Positions 15,867 to 24,115 are shown, numbered from the stretch's first letter. The stretch: 24,717 bases of DNA from DATEJJ01 sp039649115 (GCA_039649115.1 JBBWZQ010000309.1:1-24717), one strand, 5' to 3'. Notes: a model not told the origin generated them from the letters alone. Numbers and translations are program-made.

Positions 15867-16646
15867 TCAGAACTTGGGCGCGTCCGGCGCCTCCAGCAAC
15901 CCGATTCGCAAGGCCGTCATGAGCGCCTGCGCGCGATTGGCGGCGCACAGCTTCTCGTACAGCTTCGAGATGTGCGTCTTGGCCGTCGACTCGGAGACGA
16001 ACAGTTGCTTGGCGATGCCGGCGACGCTCATGCCGTCGGCGAGGAGGCGCAGCACCTGGCCCTCCCGGGGAGACAGTTGCGGGCCGCACGGGGCGAGCCG
16101 GCGTTTCATCGCCTCGGCAAGGTCCGCGGCGGTGAAGGCGCTCGGGGCGGATGCGGCGTGCCGGGCGGCGGCCACCACCTCGTCGGCGGGCGCGGTCTTC
16201 GGCACGAACGCGCTCGCGCCGGCTTCGAGAGCACCGAACAGTTGGTCGTCGCCGGCGTACATGGTCAACACGACGATGCCCATCGAGTTGCTCGACTTGC
16301 GCAGCGCGCGGGTCGCCTCCAGTCCGCTGCCGTCGGGCAGGCGCAAATCCATGATCACAACATTGGGCTGGAGTGCGCCGGCCTGACGGACGCTCTCCGC
16401 TGCGGTCGCCGCTTCGCCGACCACCTCGAACTGGCGATCCCGCTCGAAAGCGTGCCGCAGGCCCTTGCGGATCAGGTCGTGGTCGTCGACGAGCAGCACC
16501 TTAGTGCGCCCTTGTGACGTCGCTGCCGCGGGCTCCGGCCGCTGAACGACTCGGCTGACGTCCTGGTGGTTTGCGCGGTTACGCAACCCAATCGCGCCCG
16601 TGCCCTCGATGCTCGACCGGGACAGCAACGCGTCGATGTCCACCAT
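15867..16646 (-). CDS. NarL/FixJ-type response regulator with N-terminal extension
   Basis: A 259-aa regulator. Residues 1-47 are an unusual extension (MVDIDALLSRSSIEGTG...) before the receiver domain. The receiver has the acidic pair D54-D55 (VLLVDDHD), phospho-acceptor D100 (VVIMDLRLPDGSGL), T128 (VVLTMY) and K150 (FVPKTAP), so it looks phosphorylatable. The C-terminus is a LuxR helix-turn-helix: LSPREGQVLRLLADGMSVAG, then ESTAKTHISKLYEKL. The ATG at 16644-16646 follows GGAGAGGAG and lies one base after the stop of the previous gene, so translation is probably coupled. It ends the ECF sigma operon. No histidine kinase is adjacent, so the partner is either encoded elsewhere or absent. A longer frame back to 16721 is disfavoured by the overlap. 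Confidence 0.9.
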   Translation of the reverse strand: MVDIDALLSRSSIEGTGAIGLRNRANHQDVSRVVQRPEPAAATSQGRTKVLLVDDHDLIRKGLRHAFERDRQFEVVGEAATAAESVRQAGALQPNVVIMDLRLPDGSGLEATRALRKSSNSMGIVVLTMYAGDDQLFGALEAGASAFVPKTAPADEVVAAARHAASAPSAFTAADLAEAMKRRLAPCGPQLSPREGQVLRLLADGMSVAGIAKQLFVSESTAKTHISKLYEKLCAANRAQALMTALRIGLLEAPDAPKF

Positions 16647-16647
16647 G

Positions 16648-17451
16648 TCAGCTCCTCTCCAGGCTTCGACGCCGCTTGGCTGGGGTTCGGCCGCCCGACC
16701 TGGAGCGGCGGTCGTGGCCACGCAGCAACTCGGCGACTTCCGCCTCGTCGTAGCCAGCCAATCTCAGGAGCGCGGCCTTCCGTTCCCACGGATCAGCGAT
16801 CGCGCTTGCCGCCACGTAATCGACACGGCTGAGTGAGTTCGCACGGCCGGGCGCCCGGACGCCCTCGGGTGAAGCGAAAGCGGCGGGTGCCGGCTCGGCC
16901 CGTCGATCGATCTCCCGAGTGGCCAGAACCTGCGGGAAGTTGAAGCAGAGCAGCTCAGCAAAGTAGTCCGCGAGCGTGACGTGGTCGCTCGCACGCCAGC
17001 CACTCGCCTTGAGAGCACGGGTCCGGAAGTGCTCGACCGACCGGCGCACGGTGTCACCGGCGAGAAGATATCTGTCTTCCGACCCGACCATTTCCGGCAG
17101 ATTGACAACCTTGCCCATACGGGCGCAGCGTTCCACGATTTCGCCGCAGACCAGCCAACCCTCCATGAGCCCCAGCCCGTACGCGCCGAGGGCGGCGCTG
17201 ACCTTCGTCCACTCGGTGCCGCACAGGTCGGAGGTTGTAAGCACCTGGTAGATCTCGACGTCGGCGCGCCAGCGGGCCAGCGCTTCGTCCGGCTCCATCT
17301 CTCCGTCCGCCCCCGGGTCCGCCATCGACGCTGCCCGGATGTACACGTCGGCCAGGCCGGCCCGCACGTCGAAGCCGCGCGTGACTGCCGCGATGACCTC
17401 GTCGTGCGCCCGTCCGAGGGCCTGGTCAACCGGAGTCTGCTGCTTAGGCAT
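16648..17451 (-). CDS. conserved-looking unknown protein of the ECF sigma operon
   Basis: A 267-aa soluble protein with no signal peptide or membrane span. Its centre reads LTTSDLCGTEWTKVSAALGA, YGLGLMEGWLVCGEIVERCA and, later, TLADYFAELLCFNFPQVLA. I recall similar segments in actinomycete proteins encoded beside ECF sigma factors, but cannot name a family. The end (WERKAALLRLAGYDEAEVAE) looks like part of a small helical, possibly DNA- or sigma-binding, domain followed by a basic tail. The ATG at 17449-17451 has GGAGG before it and overlaps the sigma gene's 3' end by 8 bp; its stop is one base from the next start. A role in controlling the sigma factor, in place of a missing anti-sigma gene, is inference. 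Confidence 0.8.
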   Translation of the reverse strand: MPKQQTPVDQALGRAHDEVIAAVTRGFDVRAGLADVYIRAASMADPGADGEMEPDEALARWRADVEIYQVLTTSDLCGTEWTKVSAALGAYGLGLMEGWLVCGEIVERCARMGKVVNLPEMVGSEDRYLLAGDTVRRSVEHFRTRALKASGWRASDHVTLADYFAELLCFNFPQVLATREIDRRAEPAPAAFASPEGVRAPGRANSLSRVDYVAASAIADPWERKAALLRLAGYDEAEVAELLRGHDRRSRSGGRTPAKRRRSLERS

Positions 17452-17965
17452 CGTCGCCTCCGTTCCCCCGACGGAACTCCTTGAGCGCCTTCGTGAGCCG
17501 GCGCATCGCGCGCGACCATGTCGCGCTTGCATTCTCCGGTGTCATGCCCAACTCCCGCGCGGTCTCCGCGTTGCTGAACCCGGCGAGCCGCCACGCCACC
17601 ACCTGACGCTGCTGCGGGGAGAGCGCCGCGACGGCGGCCAGGAAGCGTTCGTCGGTGAAGGTTGACGCCGAGTCGCAGGCGTCGCCGTCGTCGGCTTCGT
17701 TAGGTGGTGGATTGGCGTCGACGGCCTTGCGCTCGCGCGCGGCCCGGCGCCAGCGGCCGCCCAGCTCACGGGCCGCAGTCGTTCTGATCCAGGCGGTCGG
17801 TTTCTCGACCCGATGCCAGCAGCGGTACAAGTGAGCGAACGCATCCTGCGCCACATCCTCCGCGTCCGGTCGTGAGGCGCCGAGAACGTGCAGGAACGCC
17901 ACCACGGACCCCCACTCCTTCTCGTAGAAAGCCTCGAACTCCGGTAGACCCTCATGTCGGCTCAC
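17444..17965 (-). CDS. ECF-type RNA polymerase sigma factor
   Basis: A 173-aa sigma-70 family protein with only the two ECF domains. Region 2 is FEAFYEKEWGSVVAFLHVLG through DAEDVAQDAFAHLYRCWHRV and PTAWIRTTAARELGGRWRRA. A Pro/Asp-rich linker follows. Region 4 is DERFLAAVAALSPQQRQVVA with the helix-turn-helix FSNAETARELGMTPENASAT. It would direct RNA polymerase to a small regulon. The GTG at 17963-17965 overlaps the upstream gene's TGA, and GGAGCG lies just before it; the stop overlaps the downstream gene by 8 bp. No classical membrane anti-sigma factor (zinc-binding HxxxCxxC) is found in the operon, which is unusual for this class. Confidence 0.92.
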   Translation of the reverse strand: MSRHEGLPEFEAFYEKEWGSVVAFLHVLGASRPDAEDVAQDAFAHLYRCWHRVEKPTAWIRTTAARELGGRWRRAARERKAVDANPPPNEADDGDACDSASTFTDERFLAAVAALSPQQRQVVAWRLAGFSNAETARELGMTPENASATWSRAMRRLTKALKEFRRGNGGDDA

Positions 17966-18231
17966 CGGCGCTCCGGTCCGAGTTCGGCGGCGACCACCCC
18001 GCAGGCGACATCACCCGACGCCCTGATCACCGTCAGTCGTCCGTCCGGCGCATAGCGCACAACGGTAAGCCCTTCCGGGGCGTGCCGCACGATGGCGGCG
18101 CTCGCGTCTGCTCGCGTCCGCTCCATCGCAGCCTGCGCGCGATGACGCTCACGGCTGAGTAGGTATCTCAGCAGCCCGCCGATGATCGGGACCGCAGCGC
18201 TCCCCGAGATGCCGACGACCATGACATCCAC
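17962..18231 (-). CDS. small membrane-anchored protein, first gene of the sigma operon
   Basis: An 89-aa protein with one hydrophobic segment right at the N-terminus (VMVVGISGSAAVPIIGGLLR), then a basic helical stretch (YLLSRERHRAQAAMERTRAD). A small soluble domain of beta-like strands follows (GLTVVRYAPDGRLTVIRASG). This fits a single-span protein with a cytoplasmic tail. The GTG at 18229-18231 follows GAGGGAGAG and is my choice; an ATG at 18252 adds seven residues but has no good ribosome site. The stop overlaps the start of the sigma gene (GTGA), so they are translated together. It is too short and lacks the zinc motif for a known anti-sigma factor; a sensing or membrane-tethering role is speculation. 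Confidence 0.6.
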   Translation of the reverse strand: MDVMVVGISGSAAVPIIGGLLRYLLSRERHRAQAAMERTRADASAAIVRHAPEGLTVVRYAPDGRLTVIRASGDVACGVVAAELGPERR

Positions 18232-18252
18232 GATCTCTCCCTCGATCCGCAT

Positions 18253-19062
18253 AACGGTGTCGAGACCTAGAGAGCTAACGGCCCCGCGATCCGACCCACC
18301 GAGACCAAACTGTCACTCCACCGGCGAACCGTAGCCGGCACCCCACATACAGAAGAGGCCCAAAAGGGCCACCGCTGTTCCGTCACGACACATCGGCGAG
18401 CAACGACTTCCGTTATGTACATGCTGGCGTACCCGGCTCTGCGCTCCAAGCCGTCCCGACAGCGCGCTGGTACCCGACTGGAGGCAGGAGGATGCGGTAG
18501 GCCCTGGACCGGTTGAACCGCCGCACGGCCGCAACCGTCGTAGCCGACGTGTAGGGTGCCAATACTCAGCCATGCGTTCTGAGCTGGGCATACCTGGAGT
18601 CGGCACCTAACTCATCGGTCCAGCTTGAGCGAACGCTCAAGACGATTTGAGCAACTGCTCAGCACGGTTGAGCAAGCGCTCAGCCGATTCGTTGGAGATC
18701 AAGTCGTCCGTGAGAACTGGCTGGTCACGGCCGCGATCGAGTTTTCGGCATGCACAGGGTCGGTGGCGTTTTGGAAGGCGGCGCCGACCAGCGACGGCGG
18801 GATCCGGTGATCGCGACGAGGGGCTCGAGTGGCGTGGACGGCAGGGTCGCGTCGACGCCGCTCCATAGCGCGCTCTGCGCGACGCTGGACTTTGGCAAGC
18901 AGTGGCGGCTGGAGCCGGTTGGAGGCATGCCGGCAGGGTTCGGCTGAGGTCGCAGACGCGGGTTGAGCTGCGGTGCACGCATGTGGTCACCCGGGAGAAA
19001 CCGGTCGCCGTCCAGGCTGTTCCTCGTGAGGTGTTCTCATCGGTACGACCGGAGGGCTGACG
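18253..19062. other. 810-bp interval without a convincing gene
   Basis: It lies between divergent operons (sigma operon to the left, exporter to the right). Open frames here lack codon bias and recognisable domains. Notable contents are a GGCCC-AAAA-GGGCC hairpin (18357-18370) and a three-site palindrome array (18625-18683). A frame reading MSERSRRFEQLLSTVEQALS from 18625 is produced by that repeat array and has no ribosome site. Confidence 0.5.
18625..18683. promoter_or_regulatory. array of three 16-bp near-palindromes at 21-22 bp spacing
   Basis: The units are TTGAGCGAACGCTCAA (18625-18640, 7-bp arms, 2-bp centre), TTGAGCAACTGCTCAG (18647-18662, 6-bp inner arms) and TTGAGCAAGCGCTCAG (18668-18683). 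Every unit begins TTGAGC and has GCTCA near its end. Start-to-start distances are 22 and 21 bp, two helical turns, so dimers would bind one face of the DNA. The shape is typical of TetR-type operators, but iterons of a replication origin have the same period. It lies ~380 bp from the exporter operon and ~390 bp from the sigma operon. Confidence 0.65.
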
Positions 19063-20196
19063 GTGCTGGATTCGGAAACTGTAGGACCCGGGCAGGATGG
19101 GCGGCCGCCGCCTCGGCGACGGCGTCGCCGCTTGCGCTGGGTGTTGCTTGGTGGGACCGCGGTGCTGGCGATCGGCGCGGCCGGCGCAGGATATGCGTTG
19201 CAGGGTGGCGAAAGCTCGTCCACGACCGCATCGGAGTTGCCGACGGTGCCGGTGGTCCGTGCCGACATGACGAGCACCTTCGACGCGGATGGCACGCTCG
19301 GGTTCGGGGCCGGTTCCACGGTGCTTGCCGGCGGCGGTGGGCGGATCACGTGGCTGCCGAAGGCCGGTGATGTGATCGAGCGCGGCAAACGGGCGTACGG
19401 CGTGGACGGCCACAGCGTACCGCTGTTCTACGGGTCGACGCCGTTCTGGCGGGAGCTGCGGCAGGGAATCTCCACGGGGGATGACGTGCTGGAGTTGGAG
19501 CGCAATCTGGCTGCGCTCGGCTACGGCGGCGGTCTGACCGTGGACAGCACCTTCACCTGGGCGACTGCCGAGGCGGTCAAGAACTGGCAGAACGACCTCG
19601 GCGTGACCGAGACGGGAGCAGTGGCCCTCGGTGCTGTGGTGATCCAGGAGGGGCCGATCCGGGTGGCCAAGGTCCAGGTGGTTCTGAGTGCCCCTGCGAG
19701 TGGGGCGGTGTTCACCGCGACCGACACCGAACAGCAGGTCACGGTGGAGCTACCGGTGAGCGAAGCGCAAGGCGTTGCCCGCAAGGGCGCCAAGGTGCGC
19801 GTGGCCCTGCCGGGTGGGAAGAACGCCACGGGGGTCATCTCTTCGGTAGGCACAGTGGCGACCGCCGGCTCTACCGGGTCGACGTCTCAGACCGGAGAGG
19901 GCACGGAGAACGCCACGATCACAGTGACGGTCGTGCTGGACAAGTCGAGCGGTGCAGGCAACCTAGATGGTTCCCCGGCGACCGTCGGGTTCACCAGCAC
20001 TGAGCACAGGAATGTACTGGCGGTGCCGATCAACGCGCTGTTGGCGTCGGCTGAGGGGGAGTACTCGGTGAATGTGGTGGACGACGCCGGCGCTGTGCGT
20101 GCGGTGCCGGTCAAGCTCGGCATCTTCGACGGCGACAACGTCGAGGTGGCCGGCGACCTCGACCCGGGCATGAAGGTGCAGGTGCCGCGTTCATGA
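19063..20196 (+). CDS. MacA-like periplasmic adaptor with peptidoglycan-binding domain
   Basis: A 377-aa adaptor of an ABC exporter. An Arg-rich cytoplasmic start (PPPRRRRRRLRW) is followed by one membrane span (about 25-46). Strand TVPVVRADMTSTFDADGTL begins the outer part. A PG_binding_1-like domain occupies ~134-190 (GISTGDDVLELERNLAALGY through AEAVKNWQNDLGVTETGAV), and beta-barrel strands of the HlyD/MacA type follow (VTVELPVSEAQGV, VLAVPINALLA, VKLGIFDGDNVEV, LDPGMKVQV). The peptidoglycan domain replaces the long coiled-coil hairpin of Gram-negative MacA, as expected in Gram-positives. The GTG at 19063 has GGAGG before it. The TGA overlaps the ATG of the ATPase gene, so the three exporter genes are one operon. 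Confidence 0.88.
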   Translation: MLDSETVGPGQDGRPPPRRRRRRLRWVLLGGTAVLAIGAAGAGYALQGGESSSTTASELPTVPVVRADMTSTFDADGTLGFGAGSTVLAGGGGRITWLPKAGDVIERGKRAYGVDGHSVPLFYGSTPFWRELRQGISTGDDVLELERNLAALGYGGGLTVDSTFTWATAEAVKNWQNDLGVTETGAVALGAVVIQEGPIRVAKVQVVLSAPASGAVFTATDTEQQVTVELPVSEAQGVARKGAKVRVALPGGKNATGVISSVGTVATAGSTGSTSQTGEGTENATITVTVVLDKSSGAGNLDGSPATVGFTSTEHRNVLAVPINALLASAEGEYSVNVVDDAGAVRAVPVKLGIFDGDNVEVAGDLDPGMKVQVPRS

Positions 20197-20912
20197 TCGC
20201 CGATGAGAGAGCCTCGGTCATCGAGGTCGAGAACGCGACGAAGGCTTATCCGGGTGGTGTGTGGGCGCTGCGTCAGGTCTCGCTGGCCGTTCATTCCGGT
20301 GAGTTGGTAGCGATCGTGGGTCCGTCGGGGTCGGGCAAATCGACGCTGCTGCACTTGATGGGTACGTTGGATAGTCCGACATCCGGCCGGGTCCTGATCC
20401 AGGGGCATGACGTCGCGAAGCTGCCCGACCGGCGGCTGGCCGCGGTGCGGGCCCGGTGGATCGGGTTTGTGTTCCAGCAGTTCTTCCTGACCCCACACCT
20501 GTCCGCCCTGGACAACGTGGCCACCGGGCTGTTGTATCACGGCGTGTCGCCGCGGCGGCGGCGTCGGTTGGCGCGCGCGGCGTTGGAGCGGGTGGGCCTG
20601 GGGCATCGTCTGGATCATCGGCCGAATCAGTTGTCGGGCGGAGAGAAGCAGAGAGTGGCGATCGCCCGGGCGGTGGTGGGTGACCCGCCGCTGCTGCTGG
20701 CCGACGAGCCGACCGGCAACCTCGATTCCGTCTCCGGCACGGGGGTGTTGGAACTGCTCGTCGAGTTGAACCGTGACGGGACCGCCGTGGTCGTGATTAC
20801 TCACGATCTTGAGGTGGCGGCGGTGTTGCCGCGGCGTCTGGAGATCCGGGATGGTCAGATCCACTGCGATTCAGGGATGCCGGTCGACGCCGATTCGGGG
20901 GTACCGGCATGA
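20193..20912 (+). CDS. MacB/LolD-type ABC transporter ATP-binding protein
   Basis: A 239-aa ATPase. Walker A is GPSGSGKST, the Q-loop region is IGFVFQQFFLTPHLSALDNV, the signature is LSGGEKQRVAIARA, Walker B is LLLADEPTGNLDS, and the H-loop is VVVITHDLEV. The DEPTGNLDS form and size match the LolD/MacB/FtsE group that powers mechanotransmission-type exporters. It starts in an ATGA overlap with the adaptor gene and ends in an ATGA overlap with the permease gene, so stoichiometric coupled translation is likely. It would energise the adjacent FtsX-like permease on the inner face of the membrane. The exported substrate cannot be told; antimicrobial peptides, lipids or macrolide-like compounds are typical for the group. 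Confidence 0.95.
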   Translation: MIADERASVIEVENATKAYPGGVWALRQVSLAVHSGELVAIVGPSGSGKSTLLHLMGTLDSPTSGRVLIQGHDVAKLPDRRLAAVRARWIGFVFQQFFLTPHLSALDNVATGLLYHGVSPRRRRRLARAALERVGLGHRLDHRPNQLSGGEKQRVAIARAVVGDPPLLLADEPTGNLDSVSGTGVLELLVELNRDGTAVVVITHDLEVAAVLPRRLEIRDGQIHCDSGMPVDADSGVPA

Positions 20913-22102
20913 TCGCGCTACCGGAACCGGTCTTGCTACGCGCGACGGACCTGGCGGTGGTCGGGTTGGACGGTCTGCGTGGCCGGCCGATGCGTGCGGT
21001 GCTTTCGGCGCTCGGCATCGCGATCGGTGTGGCCGCGATGGTCGGACTGGTGGGGATCAGCACGGTCAGCAAGGCCGGATTGATGGCAGAGATCGACCGG
21101 TTGGGCACCAATCTGCTGACCGTGTCGCCGGGGACGTCGTTGACCGGGAAGGAGTCCCGTCTGCCCAGCACCGCGGAGGGCATGGTGGCCCGGATTCCCG
21201 GGGTGACCGGGGTGTCGGCGATCGGCCTGGTGCCGGAGGCGACTGTTCGGCGCACCGACAAGATCGATTCGTCGACGACCAGCGGGATAGCGGTGCAGGC
21301 TGCGCGGACGGACCTGCTGGATGCGCTCGGCGGCGCGATGCGGTCCGGTGCGTTCCTCAACGCCGCCACCAGCAAGTACCCGGCGGTGGTGCTCGGCTCG
21401 GTCGCATCCCGTCGGCTTGGCATCGACCGCGCTGGGGAGCACGTCTACATCGCCGGCCGGTGGTTCCTGGTGACGGGGATCGCGGAGAGCCTGCCGCTGG
21501 CTACCGAGATCGACAGGTCGGCATTGATCGGCTGGTCGTACGCCACCCATCTTGGGTTCGACGGGCACGCCACCACCCTGTATGAGCGGTCCACGGACGA
21601 TACCGTGCTGCCGGTGGGCAGCGCGCTGGGCGCCACCGTCAATCCCGAACATCCCGAAGAAGTGCAGATCAGCCGCCCCTCAGACGCGCTCACCGCCGAG
21701 GCCGCCGCCAACCGCGCGTTCAACGCGCTGTTCTTCGGGCTCGGCGCGGTGGCTCTCTTGGCCGGCGGCGTCGGTATCGCCAACATCATGGTCATCTCCG
21801 TGCTGGAACGTCGTCAGGAGATCGGGCTGCGTAGGTCGCTGGGCGCCACTCGCGGGCAGATCCGGCTGCAATTCCTCACCGAATCGGTCACCTTGTCAAC
21901 CCTCGGTGGGATTGCCGGTGTCCTCATCGGCCTGGGTGTCTGCATCGGCTACGCCACCTTCAAAGGCTGGCCGCTGGCGCTGCCCGTGGAGGCCATCAGC
22001 GGCGGCGCCGCGTCCGCGATCGCGATCGGCGCCCTCGCGGGCATCTACCCCGCTCGCCGCGCCGCTCGCCTCACTCCCACCGAAGCCCTCGCCACCACCT
22101 GA
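20909..22102 (+). CDS. MacB/FtsX-like ABC transporter permease
   Basis: A 397-aa permease with the four-span MacB layout. One span lies near the N-terminus (MRAVLSALGIAIGVAAMVGL), followed by a large extracellular MacB_PCD domain (about 50-260). A three-span C-terminal FtsX domain begins FFGLGAVALLAGGVGIANIM. The hallmark cytoplasmic sequence ERRQEIGLRRSLGATRGQI follows the second span, and the protein closes with the usual PARRAARLTPTEAL. The start ATG overlaps the ATPase stop. Downstream it runs into a strong hairpin and then the 3' end of the kinase gene on the other strand. Together with the adaptor and ATPase it makes a complete exporter. Confidence 0.94.
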   Translation: MIALPEPVLLRATDLAVVGLDGLRGRPMRAVLSALGIAIGVAAMVGLVGISTVSKAGLMAEIDRLGTNLLTVSPGTSLTGKESRLPSTAEGMVARIPGVTGVSAIGLVPEATVRRTDKIDSSTTSGIAVQAARTDLLDALGGAMRSGAFLNAATSKYPAVVLGSVASRRLGIDRAGEHVYIAGRWFLVTGIAESLPLATEIDRSALIGWSYATHLGFDGHATTLYERSTDDTVLPVGSALGATVNPEHPEEVQISRPSDALTAEAAANRAFNALFFGLGAVALLAGGVGIANIMVISVLERRQEIGLRRSLGATRGQIRLQFLTESVTLSTLGGIAGVLIGLGVCIGYATFKGWPLALPVEAISGGAASAIAIGALAGIYPARRAARLTPTEALATT

Positions 22103-22135
22103 CCCATGTCCACCAGCAATCCGATCGAACGCGGT

Positions 22136-22163
22136 GTGCCCCTGGCCTTTGGCTCAGGGGCAC
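22136..22163. terminator. hairpin between the exporter operon and the kinase gene
   Basis: GTGCCCCTG (22136-22144) and CAGGGGCAC (22155-22163) form a perfect 9-bp stem around a 10-base loop. It lies between the converging ends of the permease and kinase genes, so it probably terminates both. Confidence 0.75.
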
Positions 22164-22224
22164 TCCCCGGTCCGGCGTCGCGCGCCGGCCCGGATGGGCG
22201 GTCAGTCGGCGCGGCGAGGGCGGG

Positions 22225-23430
22225 TCAGCTGGCTGATCGGCTCGGACGCAGGGCGATGAGGGCCGGCAGGGAAACGTTGACAGACAGCCCGCCGTCCGGG
22301 TTGGCGGTCGCGTACACGGTGCCGCCATGCCCGTGTGTGATGGCGGCGACGATGGACAGGCCGAGCCCGGCACCGTCTGCCGCTCCGGTCCGGTCCGCGT
22401 GGAGGCGTCGGAACGGCTCGAAGAGCTCGCCGACCCGGTCGGGCGGGACGTGTGGGCCGGTGTTGCAGACCACCAGCGTGGCGTCCGCGGACAGCTCGAC
22501 CACGACGTGCCCGCCGGGGTGGTTGTGCCGAACCGCGTTGTGCATCAGGTTGGCGACCAGGCGGGTGAGCATCACCTCGTCGCCGGCGACGGCGACTGGA
22601 TGGGTCGTGACGGTGATGGTGACGCCATCGCATGCGGCGATTGACAGGTGGTCTTCGACGGCCTGTTCGACGACGGCCATGAGATTCACCGGCGTCCTGG
22701 CATCGAGGCCGCGTTCGCCTTGGGCGAGGACGAGTAGGCCCTCGATGAGTCGTTCGGACCGTTGGGTGTTGCGCAGTAGCTCGCTGCGGATCCTGGCGAG
22801 CTTTGCGGGTGAGGGGTCGGCCAGGCCAACCTCGATGGCGGTCCGCTGGATGGCGAGGGGCGTGCGCAGTTCGTGGGAGGCGTTGGCGACGAAGCGACGC
22901 TGGCTGGCGATGGCATCTTCCAACCGGTCAAGCATGGCATCGAAGGTGTCGGCGAGCTCTTTGAACTCGTCGCGTGGTCCGTTGAGCGCGAGGCGTTCGT
23001 GAAGGGTGGACAGCGACAGGCGGCGGGCGGTGGCGGTGATGCGGTGCAGCGGCCGCAGCAACCGCCCGGTGAGCCACCAGCACACCGCGAACGCCAGCAC
23101 CGCGATCAATGCGATGGCTATCAGGGTGATGGTCCGCTGCGAGCTGACCAGGCCCTGCGGCAGACCGGTTTTCGCGTCGAGCGGCGTCTTCGTACCCGTC
23201 GCCTGAGGCCGGAAGGGAACGCTTGAACAGGGAACATTGGCCGGGCGCTGTTCGCATGGCAGGTCGGACCCGAACGGGACGTCCTGCATCCGCTGAACCA
23301 GGATCCTCAGTTGAAGCTGCTGCGCGACGAGCAGCACGCCCGACGTGACGAAGGTGAAGAGCCCGCCGTAGAGCAGCGTCATCCGGACCCGGACCGAGCC
23401 TCTGCCGATCCCGCTGACCCGCCGCATCAT
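22225..23430 (-). CDS. membrane sensor histidine kinase
   Basis: A 401-aa kinase. Two membrane spans (about 19-40 and 101-121) bracket a short outer loop with two cysteines (C59, C68). A HAMP linker follows (TGRLLRPLHRITATARRLSL). The dimerisation and phosphoacceptor helix is RRFVANASHELRTPLAIQR with H186. The ATPase domain shows the N-box LVANLMHNAVRHN and the G-box GAGLGLSIVAAITHGHGGT. It would sense a signal at the membrane and phosphorylate the OmpR-type regulator encoded 13 bp upstream in the same operon. The ATG at 23430 (or the next codon) is preceded by GAGGGG. Convergent placement with a MacAB-like exporter suggests it controls that exporter (inference from common cassette organisation). 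Confidence 0.94.
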   Translation of the reverse strand: MMRRVSGIGRGSVRVRMTLLYGGLFTFVTSGVLLVAQQLQLRILVQRMQDVPFGSDLPCEQRPANVPCSSVPFRPQATGTKTPLDAKTGLPQGLVSSQRTITLIAIALIAVLAFAVCWWLTGRLLRPLHRITATARRLSLSTLHERLALNGPRDEFKELADTFDAMLDRLEDAIASQRRFVANASHELRTPLAIQRTAIEVGLADPSPAKLARIRSELLRNTQRSERLIEGLLVLAQGERGLDARTPVNLMAVVEQAVEDHLSIAACDGVTITVTTHPVAVAGDEVMLTRLVANLMHNAVRHNHPGGHVVVELSADATLVVCNTGPHVPPDRVGELFEPFRRLHADRTGAADGAGLGLSIVAAITHGHGGTVYATANPDGGLSVNVSLPALIALRPSRSAS

Positions 23431-23443
23431 TCGGAAAGGCCCC

Positions 23444-24097
23444 TCACAACATGTATCCGCTTCCCGGGACGGTCACGATGAGGGGCGGGTCGCCCAGCTT
23501 GGTCCGCAGCTTGCTCATGGTCACCTTGACGACGGTGGTGAACGGGTCGGTGTGCTCATCCCAGGCCCGTTCCAGCAACTCCTCGGTGCTGACGATGCTA
23601 CCCCGCGCCTGCATCAGCACCTCGAGCACGGCGTACTCCTTGCGGGAAAGCGGCACAGATCGGCCGTCGCGGTGAACCTGCCGGCGCGCCGGATCCAGCG
23701 TGATGCCGGCCCGCTCCAACACCGGGGGCAGCGGCGGGCTGGATCGCCGGGCGAGCGCGCGGACCCGGGCGACGAGTTCGTCGAAAGCAAAGGGCTTGGC
23801 CAGGTAGTCGTCGGCTCCGAGGTTCAGCCCAGTGATCCGTTCGTGCAGCCCGCCGGAGGCGGTCAGCATCAGGATGCGCAGCAGATCCTGCCGGTTGGCC
23901 AGCTCACGGCAGATGTCGTCGCCGTGCACCAGCGGCAGGTCCCGATCCAGTATGAGCACGTCGTAGTCGTTGACCGCGAGCCGTTCCAACGCGGCGGCAC
24001 CGTCGTAGGCAATGTCGACGGCCATCGCCTGCGCGCGCAGCCCTTCGGCCACCATGTCGGCGAGGAAGCGCTCATCTTCGGCCACGAGTATTCGCAT
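23444..24097 (-). CDS. OmpR-family response regulator
   Basis: A 217-aa regulator. The receiver has E7-D8, the phosphoacceptor D51 (YDVLILDRDLPLVHG), T79 and K101 (DYLAKPFAFDEL). The C-terminal winged helix includes LSRKEYAVLEVLMQARGSIV and TVVKVTMSKLRTKLGDPPLI, then TVPGSGYML. All phosphorylation residues are in place. The ATG at 24095-24097 has TGAGG about 12 bases before it, rather distant. The kinase follows after 13 bp, so the two are co-transcribed; a lipoprotein gene precedes on the same strand. Two tandem 11-bp repeats just upstream (24116-24137) are typical of OmpR-type binding and suggest self-regulation. Confidence 0.95.
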   Translation of the reverse strand: MRILVAEDERFLADMVAEGLRAQAMAVDIAYDGAAALERLAVNDYDVLILDRDLPLVHGDDICRELANRQDLLRILMLTASGGLHERITGLNLGADDYLAKPFAFDELVARVRALARRSSPPLPPVLERAGITLDPARRQVHRDGRSVPLSRKEYAVLEVLMQARGSIVSTEELLERAWDEHTDPFTTVVKVTMSKLRTKLGDPPLIVTVPGSGYML

Positions 24098-24115
24098 GCT
24101 GCTATTGCCTCAGAT

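Noticed and set aside
18637..19413. A 258-codon minus-strand frame across the operator array and adaptor start
   Set aside because: No codon bias, no domain, overlaps the well-supported adaptor gene.
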